This document shows positions 1 to 8,392 of a stretch of 64,000 nt of DNA, in pieces. The stretch's first letter is position 1. Every line of letters starts with the position of its first letter. Origin of the DNA: DATMER01 sp963844885. Its GTDB lineage: Bacteria; Acidobacteriota; Thermoanaerobaculia; Multivoradales; UBA5704. A model generated the notes under the pieces. It was not told the origin of the DNA. It did no database searches and was given only the letters and a program-made list of their open reading frames with translations. The stretch covers positions 248,001-312,000 of the forward strand of contig CAWJQA010000012.1 in NCBI GenBank assembly GCA_963844885.1, read 5' to 3'. Both the position numbers and the translations under genes were made by a program.

Positions 1-118
1 AGGCCGCCACCACGAGCTGCAGCTCCAGGTCCGGATGCGCCCGGATCGCCGAGAGCGCCGTCTTGATCCGGCTGTAGCTCGGCCGGGCCGTGACCACTAC
101 GCACACCTTCCGCTTCAT
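1..118 (-). CDS. neuC: UDP-N-acetylglucosamine 2-epimerase, NeuC type (partial)
   Basis: Only the first 39 codons lie inside the window; the rest continues past the left edge. The N-terminus (KRKVCVVVTARPSYSRIKT) has the first beta-strand and the Arg-Pro-Ser signature of hydrolysing UDP-GlcNAc 2-epimerases (NeuC/LegG/WecB families), which release ManNAc-type sugars for nonulosonic-acid synthesis. Its ATG overlaps the stop codon of the upstream sialate synthase gene in an ATGA, so the two are translationally coupled. NeuC is preferred over WecB because NeuB lies directly upstream, but a fragment this short cannot separate the subfamilies. Confidence 0.75.
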   Translation of the reverse strand, partial: MKRKVCVVVTARPSYSRIKTALSAIRAHPDLELQLVVAA

Positions 119-1158
119 CTCTCCAGATCCTCCACCCGAAGCGGCTCGTCCGCCAGCACGGCCCGCGTCAGCCGCCGGCCGACCACCTCCGCCATCCGCG
201 CCGCCGGAATGCCGCCGCCCGGCTTCTTGGCCGTCAGGTGCTCCGCCGTGAGCACCGTCCCCGCCGGGAGATCATCGCGCGCCACCACGCTCTTCGTGAA
301 CATCCGGCGTAGCGGCTCCATTTCGCCCGCCATGCCGTCCTTGTCCACGGGATGGGCGAGCGCCCGCTCCAGGAAGCGGACGCCCTCGGCGAGCTGACGC
401 AGTTCCGCGGTGGTCAGTGAGGCCGGCACGTCCGGCCCGAACGCCTCGCGGCTGAGCGTGACGTGGACTTCCAGCACTTCCGCTCCCAAAGTGACGGCCG
501 CCAGCCCCGGATAGATCGTCCCCGAGTGGTCGGAGAGCCCCACCGCGCAGCCCCAGCGCTCGCGGAAGGCGGCGATCAGGTTGAGCCCGAGCTTTTCCGG
601 CGGGCACGGATAGGCGGTCGTGCATTGCAGGACGGCCAGGGGCAGGTGGTGATCCTGGACCCGCCGCACGGCCTCGTCGATCTCGGACAGCGGGCTCATG
701 CCGGTCGAAAGAAGTATTGGCCGGGTGGGCTTGCCGGTTTCGAGCAGCGCGTCGAACAGGACCGGGTTGGACACCTCGCCGGACGCCACCTTCCACGCCT
801 TCATGCCGAGGCGGTCGAGAAGCCGCACGGCTTCGACGGAGAACGGCGAGCTCAGGAAGAGCAGCCCGCGCTCTTCGGCGTGGCGCGCCAGCCCGGCCCA
901 CTGTTCGGCGGTGAATTCCATCCGCTTCCAGTACTCGTAGCGGGTGGCGTCCTGCGGGCTGAAGCGGACCCGCCACGGCTCGCCCGGCGTGCTCTCCGCC
1001 GCCGCGATGTGGGTCTGGAACTTGACCGCGTCCGCGCCGGCCGCGGCGATGGCGTCGATGAACGCGTGCGCCGTGCCCAGGCTGCCGTCGTGCGCCTGCG
1101 CGACCTCGCCGATCACCAGACAGCCGGGAGAGCCGTTCAGGATTTCGCGCATCGTCAT
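115..1158 (-). CDS. neuB: N-acetylneuraminate (nonulosonate) synthase, NeuB family
   Basis: Condenses a 2-acylamino-hexose with phosphoenolpyruvate to make a sialic-acid-like nonulosonate. The 347-residue product has the NeuB TIM-barrel signatures in order: EVAQAHDGS near the start, KFQTH, LFLSSPFS, WKVASGE, LLSTGM, LQCTTAYPCP and GLSDHSG. A C-terminal antifreeze/SAF domain begins near RRMFTKSVVARDDLPAG. Length is normal for the family. ATG 1158 was chosen; an in-frame GTG at 1170 overlaps the upstream permease stop and is an alternative. Gene order places it in a surface-glycan operon just before NeuC. Whether the product is Neu5Ac, legionaminate or pseudaminate cannot be told from the sequence. 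Confidence 0.9.
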   Translation of the reverse strand: MTMREILNGSPGCLVIGEVAQAHDGSLGTAHAFIDAIAAAGADAVKFQTHIAAAESTPGEPWRVRFSPQDATRYEYWKRMEFTAEQWAGLARHAEERGLLFLSSPFSVEAVRLLDRLGMKAWKVASGEVSNPVLFDALLETGKPTRPILLSTGMSPLSEIDEAVRRVQDHHLPLAVLQCTTAYPCPPEKLGLNLIAAFRERWGCAVGLSDHSGTIYPGLAAVTLGAEVLEVHVTLSREAFGPDVPASLTTAELRQLAEGVRFLERALAHPVDKDGMAGEMEPLRRMFTKSVVARDDLPAGTVLTAEHLTAKKPGGGIPAARMAEVVGRRLTRAVLADEPLRVEDLER

Positions 1159-1166
1159 CGCCGTCG

Positions 1167-2000
1167 TCACACCACGTCCGCGAACGTCCGTTCCATCCGG
1201 CGGAAGTAGAAAAGGCCGCCGACGAGGAGGAGAACCGTCACCGCCGAGCCCGCGGCCACGAGCGGCCACGGCTCCCCCGACCCCAGCAGCGCCCAGCGGA
1301 AACCCTGGAGGACTCCCGCCATGGGGTTGAGGCCGTAGAGCCAGCCGGGCAGGCCCATGGCTTCGAGCTTCTCCGTCACCCGGCTCGCCGGATAGATCAC
1401 CGGCGTCACGAAGAGAAGAAGCTGGACGAAGAACGGCATCACATACCGGACGTCCCGGAACTCGACGTTGAGCGCCGACAGCCACAGCCCCATCCCCAGA
1501 GCCGCGCCGAACGCGAGCACCAGGAAGAGCGGCAGCAGCAGCATCTCCGGCCGCGGCGCGACGCCGTACCAGGCCATCATGCCGATCAGCACCACGAACG
1601 CGACGGCGAAGTCCACCAGCCCGCCGAGCACCGCCGACACCGGTACGATCAGGCGCGGGAAGTAGACCTTTTTGAGGAGGCCGGCCGCGCCCACGAGGCT
1701 GTTGGAGGAGCCGCCGAGCCCCGCCGCGAAGAACGTCCACGGCAAAAGCCCGGCGTACGAGAAGATCGGGTACGGCACCCCCTCCGAGCCGATCCCCGCC
1801 ATCTGGCCGAAGAAGATCGTGAAGATCAGCATGGTCAGGAGCGGCTGGAGCACCGCCCACGACGCGCCGAGAAGCGTCTGCTTGTAGCGCACCTTCACGT
1901 CGCGCCAGGCAAAGAAGTAGAGCAGCTCGCGGTAGCTCCACAGCTCGTCGAGGCGCACCGCCACCCAGCCGCGGCTCGGCTCGATCACCGTCACCGACAC
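1167..2000 (-). CDS. ABC-2 type polysaccharide export permease (Wzm/KpsM-like)
   Basis: Membrane subunit of an ABC exporter that moves an undecaprenyl-linked or lipid-linked polysaccharide across the inner membrane. The 277-residue product has the typical N-terminal cytosolic stretch ending in FAWRDVKVRYKQT. Six hydrophobic segments follow, with the conserved LLKKVYFPRLIVPVS loop, LNVEFRDVRYV and TPVIYPASRV motifs of the TagG/Wzm/KpsM family. Start GTG 2000 lies 5 bases after the epimerase stop; GTG 1994 is also possible. The ATPase partner (Wzt/KpsT) is not between these genes and is expected beyond the left edge. The gene sits between nucleotide-sugar genes, so its cargo is probably the acidic glycan they make. 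Confidence 0.9.
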   Translation of the reverse strand: MSVTVIEPSRGWVAVRLDELWSYRELLYFFAWRDVKVRYKQTLLGASWAVLQPLLTMLIFTIFFGQMAGIGSEGVPYPIFSYAGLLPWTFFAAGLGGSSNSLVGAAGLLKKVYFPRLIVPVSAVLGGLVDFAVAFVVLIGMMAWYGVAPRPEMLLLPLFLVLAFGAALGMGLWLSALNVEFRDVRYVMPFFVQLLLFVTPVIYPASRVTEKLEAMGLPGWLYGLNPMAGVLQGFRWALLGSGEPWPLVAAGSAVTVLLLVGGLFYFRRMERTFADVV

Positions 2001-2005
2001 CTCGT

Positions 2006-2956
2006 CTAGAGCCGCCACGCCCGCACCTCCGAAAGCGTCCGTTCGAGCCCTTCCCGCAGCCCGGTCCGGGCGCGGAAGCCGAGCCGGGCCTCGGCCGCCG
2101 CGGGGTCGGCCTGCGAGTGTGGCACGTCGCCCGGCCGCGGCGGCTCGTGGCGCGCCGGCAGGCCGGAGCCCACCGCCTCGCGCACCCGCTCGGCCAGCTC
2201 GGCGACCGTGGTGCGCTCGCCGAGCGCCACGTTGTAAGCCCGGCCGCAGGCCTCCGCGGGAGCCCCCGCGGCCAGCAGGTTGGCCTCCACCGCGTCCTCG
2301 ACGAAGGTGAAGTCGCGGCTCTGCGCGCCGTCGCCGTAGATCACCGGCGCCTCGCCCGCCAGGCAGGCGCGGAAGAAGCGCGGCAGCACGGCGGCGTACG
2401 GCCCCTCCGGCGTCTGCCGCGGCCCGTAGACGTTGAAGTAGCGCAGGCCCACCGTCTCCAGGCCGTAGCAGCGGCCGAACACCTCGGCCAGCTCCTCGTT
2501 CATGACCTTGGAGGCCGCGTACGGAGAGATCGGCCGCCCCTCCTCCCCCTCCCGCTTGAGGATCGACCGGGTATCTCCATAGACGCTGGAGGACGAAGCG
2601 TAGACCACGCGCCGCACCTTCGCGTCCCGCGCCGCCGCGAGCACGTTGGCCGTGCCGGAGACGTTGACCGCCACCGTCGTGGCCGGGTCGGCGATCGACC
2701 GCGGCACCGAGCCGAGCGCCGCCTGGTGGAAGACGAAGGCCACACCCGAGCAAGCCTCACGGCAGGCCCGCGCGTCGCGGATGTCCCCCTCCACCAGCTC
2801 CACCGCCGCCGCCAGGTTCTCCCGCCGGCCCGAAGAGAGGTCGTCCAGCACCCGCACCCGCGCGCCGCGGGCGAGCAGGGCATCCACAAGATGCGAGCCG
2901 ATGAACCCGGCGCCGCCGGTGACGAGAACGGACACGCCGCCGAAGTCGGGGATCAT
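2006..2956 (-). CDS. UDP-GlcNAc 4-epimerase-like NAD-dependent epimerase (WbpP type)
   Basis: Extended short-chain dehydrogenase/reductase of 316 residues that should interconvert UDP-GlcNAc and UDP-GalNAc or their uronates. The NAD-binding GGAGFIGSH motif is at residues 15-23. The catalytic Ser of SSSSVYGDT is followed by Tyr-x-x-x-Lys in YAASK. The stretch HQAALGSVPRS matches WbpP/Gne-type UDP-GlcNAc 4-epimerases particularly well, better than GalE or dTDP-glucose dehydratases. Its ATG directly follows the TAG of the dehydrogenase gene (TAGATG), so the two are co-transcribed. With the WbpO-like dehydrogenase it would supply UDP-GalNAcA-type precursors for a polysaccharide. Confidence 0.85.
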   Translation of the reverse strand: MIPDFGGVSVLVTGGAGFIGSHLVDALLARGARVRVLDDLSSGRRENLAAAVELVEGDIRDARACREACSGVAFVFHQAALGSVPRSIADPATTVAVNVSGTANVLAAARDAKVRRVVYASSSSVYGDTRSILKREGEEGRPISPYAASKVMNEELAEVFGRCYGLETVGLRYFNVYGPRQTPEGPYAAVLPRFFRACLAGEAPVIYGDGAQSRDFTFVEDAVEANLLAAGAPAEACGRAYNVALGERTTVAELAERVREAVGSGLPARHEPPRPGDVPHSQADPAAAEARLGFRARTGLREGLERTLSEVRAWRL

Positions 2957-4295
2957 CTACGCCTTCACCACCGTCGGGCCGCCACCTCGATAGACGCCCC
3001 GCGTGTCCACGATGAGCGGCGCGTGGCGGGCGACGAGGCCGTAGTCGACGGCCGCGTGGTCGGTCACGACAATCACGGCGTCGCTCCCTGCCAGCTCCGC
3101 GGGCGTCAGCGGGACCGACTCCATGGCCGGCAGATCGGGCCACGAGCGCATTCCCGGGGCCACCGGCACGTGGGGGTCGTGATAGCGGACCTCGGCGCCG
3201 AGCCGGAGAAGCCGGTCGATGACCTCGAACGCCGGGCTCTCGCGCGGGTCGTCGATGTCCTGCTTGTAGGCGAGGCCGAGGACGAGCACCCGGCTGCCCT
3301 TGACCGCCTTGCCGCGCTCGTTCAGGGCGCCGGCCGAGCTTGTCGATCACGTACTCCGGCATGCGCACGTTGACCTCGCCGGCCAGCTCGATGAACCGGG
3401 TGGTGACCCCGTACTCCCGCGCCTTCCAGGCGAGATAGAACGGATCGAGCGGGATGCAGTGCCCGCCCCATCCCGGCCCGGGATCGAAGCGCATGAAGCC
3501 GAACGGCTTGGTGGCCGCGGCGTCGAGCACCTCCCAGATGTCGATCCCCATGCGGTCGTAGACCACCTTGAGCTCGTTGACGAGGGCGATGTTGACCGCC
3601 CGGAAGATGTTCTCCAGCAGCTTGGACGCCTCGGCCGTGCGCGCCGAGGACACCCGCACCGTCCGCGGCACCACCTGCTCGTAGAGCGCCTGCGCGAGGT
3701 CGCCGGACACCGCGTCCACGCCTCCGACGAGCTTGGGGATGTTGGTGGTGGAGAACTTCGGGTTGCCCGGGTCCTCGCGCTCGGGCGAGAAGGCCAGGAA
3801 GAAGTCCTCGCCGCACCGCAGCCCGTCGCGGCTCAACCTGGGGAGCAGCAGCTCGTCGGTCGTGCCCGGGTAGGTGGTGGACTCGAGCACCACGAGCTGC
3901 CCGGTCCGGAGCCGCCGGCCGATCTGCTCCGCCGTCGCGGTCACATAGCGCATGTCGGGCTCGCGCTGGCGGGTGAGCGGCGTGGGCACGCAGATCAGCA
4001 CCGCGTCCACCTCGGACAGGCGGTCGAAGTCGGCCGTCGGGCTCAGCCGGCCGGAGCCGGTCTGGGCGCGGACGCGCGAAGCGTCGAGGTGGCGGATGTA
4101 GCACTCGCCCTTCGCGAGCGCCTCGACCTTGGCGGGATCGACGTCGAACCCCACCACGGCAAAGCCCTGTTCGGCGAACGCCAACGCCAGCGGCAGCCCG
4201 ACATAGCCGAGGCCGATGACCCCGACCCTGGCGGTCCGGTCCTGGATGCGCGAGCGCAGGACTGAAGCGGTCTGAGATCCGGCTGGCTGATGCAC
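2957..4295 (-). CDS. UDP-N-acetyl-hexosamine 6-dehydrogenase (WbpO/TviB-like), one-base frameshift
   Basis: Nucleotide-sugar dehydrogenase that oxidises C6 of a UDP-N-acetylhexosamine. Seen in order: the NAD fold VGVIGLGYVGLPLA, CVPTPL, STTYPGTT, FSPEREDPG, the substrate helix AEASKLLENIFRAVNIALV, and the catalytic Cys in GPGWGGHCIPLDP. The C-terminal UDP-binding domain is LVLGLAYKQDIDDPRESPA. The reading frame is broken once, near 3334-3335: one extra G after the codon CTC. Removing it restores KLAGALNERGKAVKG and a full-length protein, so a consensus error or very recent mutation is likely. GTG 4295 is chosen because it leaves the usual short leader before the Rossmann motif; ATG 4406 would add 37 residues. 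Confidence 0.85.
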
Positions 4296-4476
4296 GTCGG
4301 TCGGGATAACTCCACGGAGGTCAACGACTTCGCGACGGTGATTCGAGGAATTGTCGCAGAAGGGCGGGAATGAAGCAACAGGGCCCTCACTCCCCGTCGA
4401 AAACATCCTCCGATCTGCGCTAGAGTAGGCCCGCTTTTTTCAACCGCAGGCGCACCCTGGCCCGGAGGAGGCGACG

Positions 4477-6483
4477 ATGGACGCTCCTGACACGAAGTCC
4501 CTGCCCGACAACGCGTATCGGCCGCTGGAGCCCGGACAGAGCTACCAGCCGCTCGTGCCGGCCAACGTCAACGTGGAGGAAGCCACGGTGCGCTCCGTGG
4601 GCTGGGGACTCTTCCTCTGCGTCATCTTCACCGTCGCCTCGGCCTACTCGGGCCTCAAGGTGGGGCAGGTCATGGAGGCCTCGATCCCCATCTCGATCCT
4701 GACCATCGGCCTGGCCCGCGCGTTCTCCCGGCGCTCGACGCTGCTCGAGAACGTAATCCTCACCAACATCGGCGGCACCTCCGGCGCCATGGTGGCGGGC
4801 GCCATCTTCACCCTGCCGGCGCTCTACATCCTGAAGCTCGATCCCCATCCGGTGCAGACCACTCTCATCCTGGTCGCGGGCGGCTGCCTGGGGGTGCTGT
4901 TCCTGATCCCGCTGCGGCGCTACTTCGTGCGCGAGACGCACGGCCAGTTCCCGTTCCCCGAGGCCACCGCCATCACCGAGGTGCTGGTCACCGGCGAAAA
5001 GGGCGGCTCGCAGGCCAAGCTGCTCCTTCAGGCCACCGGCATCGCCGCGGTCTACGACTTCTTCGTCACCACCTTCCAGGTGTGGCGCGAGACGGTCGAC
5101 TTCCAGTTCATCCCGATGATGAAGGATCTCGCCGAGCGCGCGCGCTTCGTCGTCCGCTTCGATGCGATCTCCTTCATCCTCGGCCTCGGCTACGTCATGG
5201 GGCTGCGCTCCTCGATGCTGCTGTGCGCGGGCGGCTTCCTGGCCAACTTCGTGCTGGTGCCGCTCATCTGGATGATCGGCCGCAACGCGCCGGACCTGAT
5301 CGCCTACCCCGGCACGGTTCCCATCGCCACCATGGACGCGGCCATGATCTTCCGCGGCTATGTCCGGTTCATCGGCGTCGGCGCCATCGCCACGGCGGGG
5401 ATCTTCGGCATCCTCAAGTCGCTGCGCATCGTGGCCGGCTCGTTCGCCATCGCGGCCCGCGCCTTCCGCCACGGCGAGGACGCCGGCCAGGAGCGCACCG
5501 ACCGCGACATGGCGCCGAGCGCGCTGCTCATCGGCATCCTGCTCTCCACCCTGGCCGCAGGCGTCTTCTTCACGACGATCAACGGCGGCCTCCTGGTGGC
5601 CGTGGTCGGCCTGATTCTCACGCTGGTCTTCTCCTTCTTCTTCGCCTCGGTGGCCGCCAACGCCATCGCCACCACGGCGCGCAACCCGGTCTCGGGCATG
5701 ACCATGCTGACGATCATCGTCTCCTCGATCGTGCTGCTGCGCTTCGGCCTGTCGGGGACGACCGGGATGTTTTTCGTGATGGCCATCGCCGGCATGGTCT
5801 GCACGGCGCTCTCGGTCTCGGGCCAGACGATCACCGACCTGAAGACCGGCTACTGGCTGGGCTCGACGCCCGCGGCGCAGGAGAAGGTCAAGTTCCTGGG
5901 CGTGGTGGTGTCGGCCGTGGCCGCGGCGCTGACCATCGTGCTGCTCGCCAGAACCTTCCAGTTCGGCGAGGTGGCGATGGGCGACACGCGGCCGATGCTG
6001 GCGTCGCCGCAGGCGTCGATCATGAAGGCGCTGGTCGAGGGGTTCATGAGCCGCCAGCCGGTGGCCTACATCCTGTTCGCGGCGGGCGGCGTAATGGCGC
6101 TGATCCTGGAGATGACCGGGGTGCCGGCGCTGGTCTTCGCGCTCGGCATGTACCTGCCGCTGGAGCTCAACACCCCGGCGCTGGTGGGCGGCTTCCTGGC
6201 CCACTGGCTCGGCAAGCGCTCCGAGCGCATCGGCGGCGAGGAGGGACGGTCGATCCGCGAGCGCGGCGTGATCATCGCCTCGGGCCTGATGGCCGGCGGC
6301 GCTCTCGGCGGTGTCTTCGGAGCGGCGCTGCGCCTGTCGCCGCGCTACTCCGAAGACCTGATCACGACGCCCTTCTTCACGAACGAGCCCGTCTCGCAGA
6401 TAGTGTCGATCGTCCTCTTCCTGGCGCTCTGCGTCTACGTCTGGTGGGGCTCGACGCGGAAGGTGAAGGGCACCACTGCATAG
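4477..6483 (+). CDS. OPT family oligopeptide transporter
   Basis: Inner-membrane transporter of 668 residues with about 14-16 hydrophobic segments, belonging to the OPT/YSL superfamily, which imports oligopeptides or metal chelates by proton symport. Family traits seen include the first membrane segment with SAYSGLKVGQVMEASIP, then NIGGTSGAMVAGAIFTLPALY, the PFPEATAITEVL loop, the ATTARNPVSGMTML motif, and the paired C-terminal halves. A strong ribosome site (GGAGGAGG) sits 8 bases before ATG. It is divergent from the glycan operon and 5 bases ahead of the next gene. Substrate is not deducible; peptidase T 3 kb downstream is compatible with peptide use. Confidence 0.9.
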   Translation: MDAPDTKSLPDNAYRPLEPGQSYQPLVPANVNVEEATVRSVGWGLFLCVIFTVASAYSGLKVGQVMEASIPISILTIGLARAFSRRSTLLENVILTNIGGTSGAMVAGAIFTLPALYILKLDPHPVQTTLILVAGGCLGVLFLIPLRRYFVRETHGQFPFPEATAITEVLVTGEKGGSQAKLLLQATGIAAVYDFFVTTFQVWRETVDFQFIPMMKDLAERARFVVRFDAISFILGLGYVMGLRSSMLLCAGGFLANFVLVPLIWMIGRNAPDLIAYPGTVPIATMDAAMIFRGYVRFIGVGAIATAGIFGILKSLRIVAGSFAIAARAFRHGEDAGQERTDRDMAPSALLIGILLSTLAAGVFFTTINGGLLVAVVGLILTLVFSFFFASVAANAIATTARNPVSGMTMLTIIVSSIVLLRFGLSGTTGMFFVMAIAGMVCTALSVSGQTITDLKTGYWLGSTPAAQEKVKFLGVVVSAVAAALTIVLLARTFQFGEVAMGDTRPMLASPQASIMKALVEGFMSRQPVAYILFAAGGVMALILEMTGVPALVFALGMYLPLELNTPALVGGFLAHWLGKRSERIGGEEGRSIRERGVIIASGLMAGGALGGVFGAALRLSPRYSEDLITTPFFTNEPVSQIVSIVLFLALCVYVWWGSTRKVKGTTA

Positions 6484-6488
6484 GCGCT

Positions 6489-7520
6489 ATGTCCCCTCGG
6501 TTCGATCTCCATCTCTTCCGCGTCGAGGAAGGGCTCGGCAACGCCGTCCTGTTGCGCCTGCCTGACGCGACGTTCGGTGTTGTCGATTGGGGGACGCAGG
6601 GAAACCAGCCTCTCGATCGCCTGCTGGAGCTGGTCCAGGGCTCCCGTCTCCGTTTCGTCGCCGCCACGCACGCTCACGCGGATCATACGTTGGGCCTCAC
6701 GCACTTGCTCGCAGCCTGTCACGCGCAGGAGATTCCCATCGATCGCTTCGTCTATCCTGCCTCCACTCTGCACAAACCAGAGTCGCACCTGACCCAAGCG
6801 CGCCGCCAGGCCAAGGATCTCAAGATTCCGATGTCGCCCGTTGGCATCGACGAATTCGAGGGTCCCAAGGGTCACCGTGATCCACCCTGGCTCGCCTGGG
6901 GAACGGATTGGGAGGTTCGCGTCCTCGCCCCCGCGACGGCGGAGGTGGCCGACGCCGAGATCAGCGCGCTAAAGCGGGAAATCGTCCCCGGCAACGAGAC
7001 CAGCCTGGTGCTCCTCTGTCGTTTTACGGCGGCCACAGGAGACCCGGGAAACGGTCGGATCCTGCTGCCCGGAGATGCGACTCCTACCACCCTGAGCTCG
7101 GCGCTAAAGACGGCCAGACGTTTCCCGGACCTGACGTTGGACAATCAAACCTTCGTCGTACCTCACCATGGCTCGTCCAAGAGTCTTCCTGAATGGATCG
7201 ATCCGCTTTTACACGGCCTGATCCTGATCTCGGCACCCACCGATTCGCCGCACCACCCAGCGCCAACTGTCCTGGAACGGCTGGCCCGGCGGGGGTATGC
7301 CCCGGCGGGTGCGGGCCTGTTCTGCACCTCGTATGCTCAAGCCTGCCGCAAGGCCTACGGTCCTGGAACTGGCAGGTGGCGGTCGCTGGTGCAGCCAGGG
7401 CCGTGCTTCGGAGACCTGACGGTCGAAGTACCGCCCTCGGGACCGGCCGTCTTCCAGTCTTCAACGGCGCCAGGCGAAAGACGACGACGCTTCGGCTACT
7501 GCGGCAACGTCGCTCCGTGA
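6489..7520 (+). CDS. Metallo-beta-lactamase-fold hydrolase, stand-alone ComEC-like
   Basis: A 343-residue soluble protein with the MBL fold. The metal-binding motif HAHADH sits at residues 64-69 after a strand resembling the ComEC/Rec2 C-terminal domain. A second metal ligand is likely in the LLPGDAT strand (about residues 193-199), and a third in the VVPHHGSSKSLP loop typical of ComEC-type MBL proteins. No signal peptide or membrane segment is seen, so it is probably cytosolic. Codon use is visibly less GC-rich than in the OPT gene just upstream. It overlaps the convergent unknown gene by 60 bases at their 3' ends. Alone, such domains occur in nuclease or phosphodiesterase roles, sometimes in conflict modules; a role is not assigned. 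Confidence 0.8.
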   Translation: MSPRFDLHLFRVEEGLGNAVLLRLPDATFGVVDWGTQGNQPLDRLLELVQGSRLRFVAATHAHADHTLGLTHLLAACHAQEIPIDRFVYPASTLHKPESHLTQARRQAKDLKIPMSPVGIDEFEGPKGHRDPPWLAWGTDWEVRVLAPATAEVADAEISALKREIVPGNETSLVLLCRFTAATGDPGNGRILLPGDATPTTLSSALKTARRFPDLTLDNQTFVVPHHGSSKSLPEWIDPLLHGLILISAPTDSPHHPAPTVLERLARRGYAPAGAGLFCTSYAQACRKAYGPGTGRWRSLVQPGPCFGDLTVEVPPSGPAVFQSSTAPGERRRRFGYCGNVAP

Positions 7521-8267
7521 CGGCCGCGGCAGAGGCGTCTCGGCAGCCTTGAGCTCGGCCTCTTCCGTGGCCGCGTCCACAGCCGAGAGAGCGACCGCCG
7601 GCACGTAGACCCGGGCTACGGCATCCGGTGACCACCGTAGCTCGTGCAGCATGAAGGCGTCACCCGGCTCGACGATCCCAGAGCTTTGCAGGTACTGGGC
7701 GTCGACCCGGCGCAACTCCTCGCGCTTTCCGGTATCTACGACGATGAGAGCCTCAGGGCCCTCGAAGCGCTCCACGTGGCCGGGCAGCCGTGACTCTTGC
7801 GGCAAACGCTCCTCCACGCGGGTCGAAATCCGGGTCATCTCAGCAGCGACCTCGCACACGAGGGCGTTGCCGAGGACGAGATCGGCGAGAGCCCTCGCCA
7901 CCAGAGCCGCCACGTTGAGACCTTTGGCACTCGCTGCGGCCTCTTGGAGCGACTGCTTGACGAGGTCCAGCGCGGCCTTGTACTTCTCCGACGTCACAAG
8001 GCTCTCGAGGCCGGCTTCGCGATAGGCGCTGCAGAGCAAGTTGGCTCGGGCCCGGTCCCAGCGCCGGTCGGTGGTAAGACAGGTCAGCAAGGCTGCATTG
8101 GTCAGGTGAGCAGTGCCGTGACGGCCGAGCGAAACGGCGTGGTACGGTCCGAACTGCTGCTTCAAAGCCTGCCGGGCTTTTTGGACGCCGGCGGTACTGC
8201 TTTGCCCGAGCGAGCTGTCGAGAGCGGTCGCGGAGACGATGGGGATTTCCAGGATCTGGGTCTGCAT
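7461..8267 (-). CDS. Hypothetical protein convergent with the MBL gene
   Basis: A 268-residue protein not recognised as any family. It appears soluble and mostly helical in the first 150 residues (Ala/Leu/Glu-rich, including KYKAALDLVKQSLQEAAAS). A more strand-like part follows (RFEGPEALIVVDTGKREEL, VARVYVPAVALSAV), then an Ala/Ser-rich tail that overlaps the end of the MBL gene. ATG 8267 has its own sigma70-like promoter (8297-8325) and a 12-bp palindrome between promoter and gene. Base composition resembles the MBL gene rather than the flanking core genes, so the two probably arrived together. Function unknown. Confidence 0.65.
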   Translation of the reverse strand: MQTQILEIPIVSATALDSSLGQSSTAGVQKARQALKQQFGPYHAVSLGRHGTAHLTNAALLTCLTTDRRWDRARANLLCSAYREAGLESLVTSEKYKAALDLVKQSLQEAAASAKGLNVAALVARALADLVLGNALVCEVAAEMTRISTRVEERLPQESRLPGHVERFEGPEALIVVDTGKREELRRVDAQYLQSSGIVEPGDAFMLHELRWSPDAVARVYVPAVALSAVDAATEEAELKAAETPLPRPSRSDVAAVAEASSSFAWRR

Positions 8268-8284
8268 GTTGGTACCTCGAAAAC

Positions 8285-8296
8285 TTCCACCTGGAA
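8285..8296. promoter_or_regulatory. Palindromic operator candidate TTCCACCTGGAA
   Basis: A 12-bp inverted repeat (TTCCA-CC-TGGAA) immediately downstream of the -10 box of the promoter for the unknown gene, so over the expected transcription start. The position suits a repressor site. The evidence is the dyad symmetry and location only. Confidence 0.35.
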
Positions 8297-8325
8297 ATTG
8301 TGCCTGTGGAGAGAGAGAATGTCAA
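8297..8325 (-). promoter_or_regulatory. Sigma70-type promoter for the 7461-8267 gene
   Basis: On the minus strand a perfect -35 TTGACA (8320-8325) and a -10 CACAAT (8297-8302) are separated by 17 bp. The start codon is about 30 bases downstream of the -10 box. It supports independent, possibly repressible expression of the unknown gene. Confidence 0.6.
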
Positions 8326-8392
8326 GCCCCTTGTTGGGGAGGGCACTGGGGAGGGCACAGACCGGGAGCATCTCCCGGCTGTACACCCTCGA

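Noticed and set aside
4420..6204. A 594-codon open frame antisense to the OPT transporter
   Set aside because: Composition is Arg/Gln/His-rich shadow coding of a GC-rich gene; no motifs, and the sense gene is unmistakable.
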